Below, in pieces: positions 35,368 through 43,603 of a stretch of DNA of 64,000 nt. A program made the position numbers and the translations under genes. Below the pieces are notes generated by a model. The model made no database searches, was not told the DNA's origin, and saw nothing but the letters and a program-made list of their open reading frames with translations. Source of the DNA: Thermococcus radiotolerans (GTDB lineage: Archaea > Methanobacteriota_B > Thermococci > Thermococcales > Thermococcaceae). The first letter of the stretch is position 1. Each line of letters starts with the position of its first letter. The DNA is taken from assembly GCF_002214565.1 (NCBI RefSeq), contig NZ_CP015106.1, positions 1,178,001 to 1,242,000 of the forward strand. Reading direction: 5' to 3'.

Positions 35368-35850
35368 TTACCTGCACCACGGTCCCTTGCACTTCCTTCC
35401 GTCCTTCCCAACGAGCCTCTCTAGGCTGAACTCCTTTCCGTCAAGACTGTCCAGGAGGAACTTCTCCCCGTCCTTCTCGAAAATCCAGAAGACCTTGTAT
35501 GCCTGGGCATCACGGATTATCTCTATCCTCGGAAGCCACCACGAGACGACCCTTGAGTTGCCCCAGGTTATCGCGCTTTCAAAGGCCTTCATCCTCGCCT
35601 CCTCGTAGTCCACCAGCGGCTCCATGACCTTTTTCTCATCGACGTCCCACTCGTAGAGGTCTATGAAGCCGTCACCCCTCTCCGCCCCGAGACGGTACAG
35701 GTCGACGTAGGCGAAGTAGTCAAAGACCCTGTCGCTTCTGCCCAGACGCTTGTAGAACAGCTTCAGGTGGAATATGTGGTAGGGGTATAGAACGAAGTCG
35801 GCATCCGGCACCTCGGGTTTGAATATAGGTCTCATGACGTTGACCCTCAT
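35368..35850 (-). CDS. protein of unknown function
   Basis: A 160-residue soluble protein that I do not recognise. It is rich in aromatic residues (FVLYPYHIFHLKLFYKR, SWWLPRIEIIRD, KVFWIFEKDG) and ends KDGRKCKGPWC, two cysteines five apart that could bind a metal. The alternating pattern suggests an alpha/beta fold with a meander of strands in the C-terminal half. It lies alone between the toxin-antitoxin pair (converging) and the symporter operon (diverging). Confidence 0.6.
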   Translation of the reverse strand: MRVNVMRPIFKPEVPDADFVLYPYHIFHLKLFYKRLGRSDRVFDYFAYVDLYRLGAERGDGFIDLYEWDVDEKKVMEPLVDYEEARMKAFESAITWGNSRVVSWWLPRIEIIRDAQAYKVFWIFEKDGEKFLLDSLDGKEFSLERLVGKDGRKCKGPWCR

Positions 35851-35957
35851 ATTTCAGCCCCAAATCTACGTACCCCCATGGCCTATTAACTGTTACCCTT
35901 TGTTTGTCACGGCCGCTCAACATCCCGTTCTCAACGGGGAACTGGTAAACCAATATG

Positions 35958-35964
35958 TTTATAT
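35958..35964 (+). promoter_or_regulatory. TATA box of the symporter/flavoprotein cluster
   Basis: TTTATAT, 66-72 bases before ATG 36030, so a leader of about 45 bases is expected. Confidence 0.45.
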
Positions 35965-36029
35965 TTTCAAACGTCCATAGTGTGGTCTGATGTCCTTTAG
36001 TTTACACCAATGGATTGAGGTGGAGTAAG

Positions 36030-36209
36030 ATGGGCTTGAGTGGTTCAGCCTGGGCAACACTTTTGGTGCCGACACTTTTGGGTATTTTGACGATGCTGCT
36101 GTATGGCTTTTGGGACAAAATAACGGGCAAGGAGTACTACGTGGACGACGAGATTCTGGCCTACGACGAAGACCTCATGACAACTCTCAAGGAGGAGGGT
36201 AAGCTATGA
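36030..36209 (+). CDS. small membrane partner of the downstream symporter
   Basis: A 59-residue protein with one long hydrophobic helix (SAWATLLVPTLLGILTMLLYGFW, residues 6-28) and an acidic cytosolic tail (YYVDDEILAYDEDLMTTLKEEG). ATG 36030 follows GAGGTGGAG. It overlaps the symporter gene by four bases (ATGA), the arrangement of SSF transporters that have a tiny accessory subunit. It probably helps folding or regulation of the transporter. Confidence 0.72.
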   Translation: MGLSGSAWATLLVPTLLGILTMLLYGFWDKITGKEYYVDDEILAYDEDLMTTLKEEGKL

Positions 36210-37825
36210 ACAGCGGGATACTGTTTGGTTTTCTGGTGTATCTCGCACTGCTGGCGTACATAGGCTGGTGGGCCAACAGGTACACCAAGACCGAGGATCA
36301 GTACTTCGTCGGAGGCAGGAGGGTTCACGTCCTGGCCGCGACCCTCTCCGACAAGGCGAGTGACTTCTCCGGATGGCTGATGCTCGGTTATCCAGGTGCA
36401 GCATTCTCCAGCGGTCTCGGTGCTTTCTGGGCGGGAATCGGCTGTCTCTTCGGTACCCTCGCCGATTACGTCCTTATCGGACCGAGGTTGAGAATATACG
36501 CAGGTAAATTCAGGGCAATAACCGTGCCCGACTACCTGGAGGCAAGGCTCAAGGACGACACCAAGCTGATAAGGGTTCTGAGCGCGCTGATAATCATAAT
36601 CTTCATGACCGCCTACGTTGCAGCGCAGTTCACAGCAGGCGGAAAGACCTTCGCCGAGGGCTTCGGCATAAGCGACAACACGGGAATTCTCATAACCGTC
36701 ATCATCCTGACGGCCTACGTTATCACCGGTGGGTTCTTCGCGGTCGTCTGGACCGACGTCGTTCAGGCAATGTTCATGCTGCTGACACTCATAATAGTGC
36801 CGTTCCTTGCGCTCTCAAAGATAGGGGGCTTTGATAAGGCCACGCAGATAATAGGTGCCGCCGACCCTGCAAAGCTCCACCCGTTCGGTGGTGCCACGGG
36901 AATAGCGGCCATAGTTTTCGCCATCGGATACGCCTCATGGATAGTCGGCTACCTCGGCCAGCCCCACATAGTCACCCGTTACATGAGCGTTGAGGACCCG
37001 AGGAAACTCAGGAGGCCGGGTATCTTCATCAGCGGTACCTGGACCATACTCGTCCTGTGGGGAGCGTTCTTCGCGGGCTTCCTCGGCTTCGCCATGTACC
37101 AGGCAGGAATCCTAAGCGTCAGCGACCCGGAGAAGGTCATCCCGGCCATGGCCGTTGAGCTGATGCCCGGCTGGCTCGCTGGTTTCGTGATAGCGGGTAT
37201 AATCTCGGCCGTCATGAGTACCGCGGATTCACAGCTGCTCGTCGCCTCCTCGGCAATAGCGAGGGACTTCTACCACAAGGTCCTTGGAAAGGAAGTCGGT
37301 AAGAAGCAGATGGTCAACATATCGAGGCTTGTCGTTGCCGCCGTTGCTCTGCTGGGTCTCTGGTTCGCTCTCAGCGGTCCAAAGGTCATCTACCAGATGG
37401 TCGCTACCGCCTGGGGTGGCTTGGCCGTTGGCTTCGGCCCGATACTCACGCTGAGCCTCTGGTGGAAGAGGGCCACCAAGGAGGGCGCCATAGTCGGCAT
37501 GGCCTACGGTCTCATCAGCGAGGTCATCTTCGAGGCAAAGATATACGGCTGGGCCTTCAACCCGGACGCTCCGGGCTTCTTCGGAACGATAGGCGGCTGG
37601 TTCAACGGCATACCAGTGTTCTTCATCAACTTCTTCGTGACGCTGATAGTCATCATAATCGTCAGCCTCCTCACCAAGCCACCCGAAGACGTCGTCAAGC
37701 TCCACGAGGAGATATTCAAGAAGGTTCCCGTCGAGGGAACCGGCAAGAAGAGCATCACCGAGACCAGGGCCAAGAGCCAGGTCGAGAACGTCGCCGAGTT
37801 CGTCCTTGCCAAGGGAATCGCCTGA
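36206..37825 (+). CDS. sodium:proline-type symporter (SSF family)
   Basis: A 539-residue SSF transporter with about 13 helices: GGRRVHVLAATLSDKASDFSGW after TM1, TAYVAAQFTAGGKTFAEGFG, WIVGYLGQPHIVTRYM and VIAGIISAVMSTADSQLLVASSA with the sodium-site residues. GQPHI and SDKASDFSGW are close to the PutP proline carrier. Its position before two flavoprotein dehydrogenase-like subunits suggests that it imports their substrate. A GIISAVMSTADSQ helix and a polar C-terminal tail are present. A gap of 148 bases with its own promoter separates it from the flavoprotein genes. Confidence 0.88.
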   Translation: MNSGILFGFLVYLALLAYIGWWANRYTKTEDQYFVGGRRVHVLAATLSDKASDFSGWLMLGYPGAAFSSGLGAFWAGIGCLFGTLADYVLIGPRLRIYAGKFRAITVPDYLEARLKDDTKLIRVLSALIIIIFMTAYVAAQFTAGGKTFAEGFGISDNTGILITVIILTAYVITGGFFAVVWTDVVQAMFMLLTLIIVPFLALSKIGGFDKATQIIGAADPAKLHPFGGATGIAAIVFAIGYASWIVGYLGQPHIVTRYMSVEDPRKLRRPGIFISGTWTILVLWGAFFAGFLGFAMYQAGILSVSDPEKVIPAMAVELMPGWLAGFVIAGIISAVMSTADSQLLVASSAIARDFYHKVLGKEVGKKQMVNISRLVVAAVALLGLWFALSGPKVIYQMVATAWGGLAVGFGPILTLSLWWKRATKEGAIVGMAYGLISEVIFEAKIYGWAFNPDAPGFFGTIGGWFNGIPVFFINFFVTLIVIIIVSLLTKPPEDVVKLHEEIFKKVPVEGTGKKSITETRAKSQVENVAEFVLAKGIA

Positions 37826-37882
37826 TTCCCCCTTTTCTTTCCACCGTTATTTTTCGATCGCACTACAGAGGGATATTAAACC

Positions 37883-37937
37883 AAAGGTTTTGAACCTTTT
37901 TTGGCCAACCTAACGTTTATAAGCATTGGTGTATAAA
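37883..37937 (+). promoter_or_regulatory. palindrome and two TATA boxes before the flavoprotein genes
   Basis: AAAGGTT-TTG-AACCTTT (37883-37899) is a perfect palindrome whose core GTTTTGAAC fits GTTnnnAAC, the half of the SurR site. TTTATAAG (37916-37923) and TATAAA (37932-37937) follow; ATG 37974 has GAGGTGGGAGC before it. Confidence 0.5.
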
Positions 37938-37973
37938 TGATGACGTCCTTTGTAAAATCTTCGAGGTGGGAGC

Positions 37974-39464
37974 ATGAGGCCACTCGACCTGACCGAGAAG
38001 GACCCTTCTAAGAGGATCACCATCTATTTTGAAGGAAAGCCATATGAGGCCTACGAGGGAGAAAAGATTACAGTCGCACTCCTCGCCAACGGGGTGTACT
38101 GGCTCACCACGAGCACCGAGGGAAGGAAGAGGGGAGCGTTCACCTTCGGGCCGGTTCCCATGGTGGTGAACGGGATAAAGAACGTGAACGCGCGCAAGAC
38201 GAAGGTCAGAGACGGCATGAGGCTGGAGAGGCGGGGCTACGGGGACTTCCAGGAAACCGTGGAGATAGACGAGGGCAAGCCCGTTGAAAGGCTGGTCGTT
38301 GACGTGGCCGTCATCGGCGGCGGCCCGGCTGGAATCGGAACCGTTCTCGAGGTTCAGGATCACCTGACCGTCGCCCTGGTGGAGGAGAAGGGATGGCTCG
38401 GAGGCGACCTCTGGCTTAAGGGTCTTCCCCAGGAAGGTTTTGGAGAGGAATCTCCCCAGGAAGTCGTTAGGGAGCTCACCGGAAAGTTCAACGAGAACGT
38501 TAGGGTTTTCAAGGGCACGATAGCCCTCGGAGTCTTCGACAAGGGCGAATACTTCCTCGTGCCGATAGTCACCGGGGGAAACCAGCTCATCGAGGTAATG
38601 GCCAAGCGCGTCGTTCTTGCCGTTGGGGCCGTTGACAACATCCACCTCTTCGAGAACAACGACATGCCGGGTGTATTCAGGCGCTCCGACCTCCTGGAGG
38701 TTCTCAACGTCTGGGGAGTTGCCCCAGGAAGGAAGGTCGCGGTCGTGGGGGGCAAACCGGGGGAGATAACGGCGGAGCTCGACCGCTGGGGCATCGAGTA
38801 CATCGTAGTCCCGAATCCCAAGCGCGTTGAGGGGGATGAGAAGGTCGAGAGGCTCATCGACACGAACGGCAACGTCTATGAGGTCGATGCCGTCATAATG
38901 GCCGAGGGAAGAAGGCCGGACATCAACCCGCCGACCCAGGCCGGTGGAAAGCTGGCGTTCAAGCACGGCTACTACGTGCCGGTTCTCGACTCACAGCACA
39001 GGATCCGCGACGGAATCTACGTCACCGGTAGCGCCGCTTCAATAAAGCCGCACTACGCGAACTACCTAGAGGGCAGGCTCGTCGGGGCCTACATCCTCAG
39101 GGAGTTCGGCTTCGACGCCGAGCCGTGCATCTACGCGGAGAAACTGGAGGAGTACGAACCGGAGGCGGTGCAGGTTCAGAGCATAGACTTCGGAAGCCTC
39201 AACCTTGAGGACGTCCAGATATGCGGCTGCGACGTCTCCCTGAGGAAGGTAGACGACGTGGTCAGGGCCGGAATAACGGACCTGCAGATAATCAAGCGCT
39301 TAACGCACCTCGCGATGGGCTTCTGCCAGGGCCGCTTCTGCCTGTTCAACGGCGCGGTTGTTGTTTCACAGAGGACGGGGACGCCAATGGACAAGCTGGA
39401 CATACCCGTCGCGAGACCGCCGCTCAAGAACGTTAAGATGAAGGTCACCGCGGGGAGGGATTGA
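37974..39464 (+). CDS. proline dehydrogenase alpha-like flavoprotein with degenerate cofactor sites and fused BFD-like domain
   Basis: A 496-residue homologue of the PdhA-type alpha subunit at 54467-55903. The N-terminal domain keeps the fold (ITIYFEGKPYEAYEGEKITV) but where the other protein has four Fe-S cysteines (GLFCAIGKCSSC and RSC) this one reads GAFTFGPVPMVVNG and NARKTKV: none remains. FAD motif VAVIGGGPAGIG is kept; the second Rossmann GxGxxG is replaced by VVGGKPGEIT, and the C-terminal AGDSAG by TGSAAS. A C-terminal BFD-like domain with ICGCDVS and GFCQGRFC is fused, where the other operon has a separate gene. It may be a structural/electron-wire subunit for the following gene. 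Confidence 0.8.
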   Translation: MRPLDLTEKDPSKRITIYFEGKPYEAYEGEKITVALLANGVYWLTTSTEGRKRGAFTFGPVPMVVNGIKNVNARKTKVRDGMRLERRGYGDFQETVEIDEGKPVERLVVDVAVIGGGPAGIGTVLEVQDHLTVALVEEKGWLGGDLWLKGLPQEGFGEESPQEVVRELTGKFNENVRVFKGTIALGVFDKGEYFLVPIVTGGNQLIEVMAKRVVLAVGAVDNIHLFENNDMPGVFRRSDLLEVLNVWGVAPGRKVAVVGGKPGEITAELDRWGIEYIVVPNPKRVEGDEKVERLIDTNGNVYEVDAVIMAEGRRPDINPPTQAGGKLAFKHGYYVPVLDSQHRIRDGIYVTGSAASIKPHYANYLEGRLVGAYILREFGFDAEPCIYAEKLEEYEPEAVQVQSIDFGSLNLEDVQICGCDVSLRKVDDVVRAGITDLQIIKRLTHLAMGFCQGRFCLFNGAVVVSQRTGTPMDKLDIPVARPPLKNVKMKVTAGRD

Positions 39465-39465
39465 A

Positions 39466-40626
39466 ATGCCGAGCAAAGAGCTTCCCGAGAGGAGTGAAAT
39501 CGTCATCATCGGTGGTGGAATAATCGGAGTCACCATAGCGCACGAGCTCGCCAAGCGCGGGGAGGAGGTCACGGTAATAGAGAAGCGCTTCATCGGCTCC
39601 GGCTCCACTTTCCGCTGCGGAACGGGAATAAGGCAGCAGTTCAACGATGAGGCGAACGTTCAGGTCATGAAGCGCTCCGTGGAGCTGTGGAAGCGCTATA
39701 GTGAGGAGTACGGCTTCTCCTTCGAGCAGACCGGCTACCTCTTCCTGCTCTACGACGACGATGAGGTCGAGGAGTTCAAGCGCAACATAGCGATTCAGAA
39801 CCGCTTCGGAGTTCCAACGAGGCTCATAACGCCCGAGGAGGCGAAGGAGATAGTCCCACTCCTCGACATCAGCGAGGTTATAGCGGCATCCTGGAACCCG
39901 ACCGACGGAAAGGCGGACCCGTTCCACTCCACGGCCAAGTTCGCCCTCCACGCGGAGGAGTTCGGGGCGAAGATGGTCGAGTACACCGAGGTCAAGGACT
40001 TCATCATCGAGAACGGCGAGATAAAGGGGCTGAAGACGAACAGGGGAACCATTAAGACCGGCACCGTCATCAACGCCACCAACGCCTGGGCCAAGCTCAT
40101 AAACGCGATGGCAGGGATAAAGACCCAGATACCCATAGAGCCCTACAAGCACCAGGCGGTCATCACGCAACCGATAAAGAAGGGCTCGATAAACCCGATG
40201 GTCATCTCCTTCAAGTACGGCCACGCCTACCTCACCCAGACCGCCCACGGAGGTGTCGTTGGCGGCGTCGGCTACGAGCTGGGCCCGACCTACGACCTCA
40301 ACCCGACCTACGAGTTCCTCCGCGAGGTGAGCTACTACTTCACCAAGATTATCCCGGCACTGAGGGAGCTCCTCATACTGAGGACGTGGGCAGGTTACTA
40401 CGCGAAGACACCGGACAGCAACGCCGCCATAGGAAGGATAGAGGAGCTGAGCGACTACTACATAGCGGCGGGCTTCTCCGGTCACGGCTTCATGATGGCG
40501 CCGGCGGTTGCCGAGATGGTGGCGGACCTGGTTACGAAGGGAAGAACCGACCTACCCGCGGAGTGGTACGACCCCTACCGCTTCGAAAGGGGAGAACTGA
40601 GAACGACTGCGATTCAGATGGGCTGA
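39466..40626 (+). CDS. FAD-dependent amino acid oxidoreductase, proline dehydrogenase beta-like
   Basis: A 386-residue DAO-family flavoenzyme: GGGIIGVTIAHELAKRGEEVTVIE (FAD motif, about residues 15-38), GSGSTFRCGTGIRQQF, TNAWAKLINAMAG and the C-terminal YIAAGFSGHGFMMAPAVAEM. It is close to the PdhB-type beta subunit at 52530-53696 (shared GSGSTFRC, WNPxDGKA, ETPDSN-type TPDSNAAIG, AAGFSGHGFMMAPA). It probably oxidises proline, sarcosine or another secondary amine. It begins one base after the alpha-like gene, so the two form a pair, with the symporter upstream. Confidence 0.85.
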   Translation: MPSKELPERSEIVIIGGGIIGVTIAHELAKRGEEVTVIEKRFIGSGSTFRCGTGIRQQFNDEANVQVMKRSVELWKRYSEEYGFSFEQTGYLFLLYDDDEVEEFKRNIAIQNRFGVPTRLITPEEAKEIVPLLDISEVIAASWNPTDGKADPFHSTAKFALHAEEFGAKMVEYTEVKDFIIENGEIKGLKTNRGTIKTGTVINATNAWAKLINAMAGIKTQIPIEPYKHQAVITQPIKKGSINPMVISFKYGHAYLTQTAHGGVVGGVGYELGPTYDLNPTYEFLREVSYYFTKIIPALRELLILRTWAGYYAKTPDSNAAIGRIEELSDYYIAAGFSGHGFMMAPAVAEMVADLVTKGRTDLPAEWYDPYRFERGELRTTAIQMG

Positions 40627-40688
40627 GCTTTCCTTTTCTCCCTCGTTATCCTTAAATATTTTCGAACCTAACCCATCTGGGTGGAATC

Positions 40689-41750
40689 ATGTACCGCGTT
40701 GATTCTCCTGGGAGGGTCAATCTGATCGGGGAGCACACGGACTACGCGCTCGGCTACGTCATGCCGATGGCGATAGACCTCTACACGGTCCTGCACGCCC
40801 AGGCCGATGAGAGGGTGAGGCTCTACTCCCAGATATCCAGGGAAGTGAAGGAGTTCGACCTCGATGAAATCAGGAAAGCCAACGACTGGGCCGACTACGT
40901 CAGAGGAATCTTCTGGGTTCTCAGGGAGGAAGGTCACAGGATTGGAGGGATGAAGGGCATCATTGGGGGGGACCTCCCGATAGGTTCCGGACTGAGTTCC
41001 TCGGCGAGCCTTGAGCTGGCCGTTTTGGCATTCCTCAACGAAGCCTATAAGCTAAACCTCCTTCCGATAGAGATGGCCCTTCTCGCCCAGAAAGCGGAGA
41101 ACGAGTTCGTTGGTGTCCCCTGCGGGATACTCGACCAGTTCGCGATCGTCCATGGGAAGAAGGACCACCTCATTTTCCTAGACACTGACACGCTACAGCA
41201 CGAGTACCTCCGGTTCCCGAGCGATGTCCAGGTTCTGGTGTTCTACACCGGAGTTAAGAGGGAACTGGCGGAGTCGAGCCACATGGAAGGGAGGAAGGTC
41301 GCGGAGGAAGCCCTCCGGCTACTCGGAAAAAGAACCTCCAAGGAGGTCGAAGAGGAGGAGCTGAGGAACCTCCCCTCACTCTACCGGCGCTTCTTCGGTT
41401 ACATAGTGAGAGAAAATCGGCGCGTCCTCGAGGCGAGGGACGCCCTGAGGAGCGGCGACGTCAGGGCCTTCGGCGAGCTGATGACCGCCTCGCACTGGGA
41501 TTTGGCCAGAAACTACGACGTCTCAAGCGAGGAGCTCGACTTCTTCGTGAGGAAGGCGGTTGAATTCGGCGCCTACGGTGCCAAACTGACCGGTGCCGGC
41601 TTCGGCGGTTCCGCGGTGGCCATAGTGCCCGAGGAGCTGGCCCTAGATATCGCTATGAGGGTCACAGACGAGTACGTCAGGCACTTCAACTGGGAGCCGG
41701 ACTACCACCTCGTTAGCCCGAGCGACGGAGTGAGCGTGAGGAGGGTCTGA
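40689..41750 (+). CDS. galK: galactokinase
   Basis: A 353-residue GHMP kinase. Galactokinase signature at the N-terminus (RVDSPGRVNLIGEHTDYALGYV, about residues 3-24, written here as its core GRVNLIGEHTDY), ATP loop GDLPIGSGLSSSASLELA, catalytic Asp region GILDQFAIVHG and final TGAGFGGSAVA. It phosphorylates galactose at C1. The next gene is a truncated GH57 homologue of the Pyrococcus alpha-galactosidase that is found next to galK, and galT is absent, so the pathway looks incomplete here. Confidence 0.95.
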   Translation: MYRVDSPGRVNLIGEHTDYALGYVMPMAIDLYTVLHAQADERVRLYSQISREVKEFDLDEIRKANDWADYVRGIFWVLREEGHRIGGMKGIIGGDLPIGSGLSSSASLELAVLAFLNEAYKLNLLPIEMALLAQKAENEFVGVPCGILDQFAIVHGKKDHLIFLDTDTLQHEYLRFPSDVQVLVFYTGVKRELAESSHMEGRKVAEEALRLLGKRTSKEVEEEELRNLPSLYRRFFGYIVRENRRVLEARDALRSGDVRAFGELMTASHWDLARNYDVSSEELDFFVRKAVEFGAYGAKLTGAGFGGSAVAIVPEELALDIAMRVTDEYVRHFNWEPDYHLVSPSDGVSVRRV

Positions 41751-41751
41751 G

Positions 41752-42072
41752 TTGATCGCTCTCCTCCTCCACGGCAACCTCCAGTACGCGGAGATTCCAA
41801 AGGCGAAGATAGGAAGGGTCATCGAGAGGGCCTACGTGCCGGTTCTCTCGGCGCTCCTCAAAAGGGAAATCCCCTTCGCACTCAACATCACGGGCTTCAC
41901 GCTCGAACTCCTCCCTGAGGACGTGTTGAGACTCGTACGCGAGGGAATCGAATCCGGGCTGGTCGAGATAACCGGGACGGCATACACCCACGCGATACTG
42001 CCCCTCCTCCCCCTTGATCGAGCGGAGGCCCAGATCCAGCGCGACAGGGAGGTAAAGGAGAGTCTCCTAGAA
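41752..42072 (+). pseudogene. truncated GH57 (alpha-galactosidase-like) gene, N-terminal part only
   Basis: TTG 41752, with GGAGGG before it, opens a protein of about 107 matching residues: ALLLHGNLQYAEIPKAKIG, FALNITGFTLELLP, EITGTAYTHAILPLLP, DREVKESLLEV. This fits the N-terminus of the GH57 alpha-galactosidase next to galK in Pyrococcus furiosus (about 364 residues). After about base 42072 the family sequence ends and DNA coding for an MFS transporter tail begins in another frame; the frame then closes at 42129. About two thirds of the enzyme, with the catalytic domain's later motifs, is missing, so it is a remnant. Confidence 0.75.
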
Positions 42073-42359
42073 GTCTCCCCGAGGACAGGGGGACGGTTTT
42101 CGGCCTCTTCAACATCCTCGACAACGTAGGAAAGGCGACCGGCCCGCTCTTCGGCGGCTTCCTGATAGAGACCCTCCGGAGCATGGGGTACTCGAACGCC
42201 CTGGCCTACGAGTACACACTCATAATAGGTGCCCTCTTCTGGATTCCCTGCGCCCTTGTGTGGCTCTGGATAAGGAAGCAGTACCCCGAGGACAGGGACA
42301 GAATAAAGGAGACCCTGAGAAAAAGGGCAGAAGAACTGGCGAGGGGTTCAGCCACCTGA
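42066..42359 (+). pseudogene. C-terminal fragment of an MFS transporter
   Basis: In the frame one base on from the GH57 remnant the DNA codes for LPEDRGTVFGLFNILDN, ATGPLFGGFLIETLRS and a last membrane helix LIIGALFWIPCALVWLWI followed by a charged tail ending TGA 42357-42359. These are the last two helices of a major facilitator transporter (RGtvfG and G-x-x-x-G-P-x-x-G-G motifs). No start codon or N-terminal part is present. Its tail overlaps the end of the converging GH1 gene by 12 bases. Possibly part of the same gene as, or a relative of, the broken MFS gene at 44937. Confidence 0.72.
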
Positions 42360-43601
42360 CATCCCATATCTCCCAAGCAGCTCGTCATTTATCTCCCCAT
42401 TTTTCGCGATTTCACCGTAGATGTGGGCGCTCCTCCGAGGCCTTCTCTCGAAGGTCTCGTAGTCGACCTCTACCAGTCCAAAGCGCGGTCTAAAACCTTC
42501 TGCCCACTCGTAGTTGTCTATGAGCGACCAGTAGAAGTAGCCTCTCACGTCGATGCCCTCTTCCAAGGCCCTGTGGACGTACTGGAGGTGCTGGACTATG
42601 AACTCCACCCGCCACTCGTCGTCGAGCGTCGCTATGCCGTTCTCGGTGACGTAGAGCGGAAGGTCGTACTCCGAAAAGGCCTTCAGCCCCTCGTAGATGC
42701 CCCTCGGGTAGACGCTCCAGCCCATGTCGGTTTTCCTGCTCACGTCGGCGTCCTCGACGGCGAAGCGTCTGAGCGGGTTCCGCACTGCCCTAACCTTCAT
42801 GATGTTGTAGTAGTTCATCCCAAGCCAGTCGAGGCCGCTCACCGGGACCTCAAAGGTTCTCATGAAGCCCTTGAATTCTCCCGTTAGGATTCCGTCCAAG
42901 AGCGAGCGGTTGAAGGTGTAGTCTATCTCCTCGGTAGCTTTCCTGTCCCTCTCGGAATCGCTCGCCGGAATGAAGTGCGGGCGGTTCTTCACCATCCCGA
43001 CCCTGAACTTGCCGTGAAGAATCTCGTAGGCGATGGTGTGGGCTTTAATCAGGTTTACCGCAACTTTCTCCGCCTTCAGCGGGTTCTTCCTGAAGGGTGG
43101 CCACATCCCCTCGACGTATGAGGCCACGACGTAGACCATCGGCTCGTTGAAGGTCGCCACCAGCTCAACGCCCTCGATGTTGTCGGCTATCAGCTCAACG
43201 TAGCTCCTCCAGTGCTCAAGGTTCTCCTCCCTCTCGAAGCCGCCTTTGAGGGCGAACCACGCCGGCAGGGTGAAGTGGTGGAGCGTGAGCATCGGGGTAA
43301 TCCCGTTCTCTCTGAGCAGGTCGATTATCCCCTGGTAGCGCATTAACGCCTCCTCGTTCGGTTTTCTCTCCTCGGGAAAGACCCTGCCCCATTCGATGGA
43401 GAAGCGGTAGGCCGCATAACCCAGCCCGGCCATCAGTTCGATGTCTTTCTCGTACAGCTCCCAGGAGTTGCAGGCCTTTCCGGCAGGGGGAAGCTTTCCT
43501 TTTTCAGCCCAGTACCACCAGTCGCTCCAGACGTTGTCGCCCTCTATCTGGTAGGAAGAGGTTGCCGTTCCGAGGAGAAATCCATCCGGAAACCTGAGCA
43601 T
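42348..43601 (-). CDS. GH1 beta-glycosidase (archaeal BGPh-like)
   Basis: A 417-residue glycoside hydrolase family 1 enzyme. FPDGFLLGTATSSYQIEG opens it; the acid/base Glu is in ATFNEPMVYV (about residue 153) and the nucleophile Glu in LYVTENGIATLDD (about 322). The size and N-terminus fit the shorter Thermococcales beta-glycosidases such as that of P. horikoshii, which act on alkyl- or aryl-glucosides/mannosides. ATG 43601 follows GGAGGGTTGAGG, overlapping the stop of the C69 gene. The gene looks intact although it lies between two transporter remnants. Confidence 0.9.
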   Translation of the reverse strand: MLRFPDGFLLGTATSSYQIEGDNVWSDWWYWAEKGKLPPAGKACNSWELYEKDIELMAGLGYAAYRFSIEWGRVFPEERKPNEEALMRYQGIIDLLRENGITPMLTLHHFTLPAWFALKGGFEREENLEHWRSYVELIADNIEGVELVATFNEPMVYVVASYVEGMWPPFRKNPLKAEKVAVNLIKAHTIAYEILHGKFRVGMVKNRPHFIPASDSERDRKATEEIDYTFNRSLLDGILTGEFKGFMRTFEVPVSGLDWLGMNYYNIMKVRAVRNPLRRFAVEDADVSRKTDMGWSVYPRGIYEGLKAFSEYDLPLYVTENGIATLDDEWRVEFIVQHLQYVHRALEEGIDVRGYFYWSLIDNYEWAEGFRPRFGLVEVDYETFERRPRRSAHIYGEIAKNGEINDELLGRYGMSGG

Positions 43602-43603
43602 CC

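Noticed and set aside
37917-38966. 349-residue open frame antisense to the alpha-like flavoprotein
   Set aside because: The plus-strand protein has clear family motifs; the antisense frame has none and no ribosome site.
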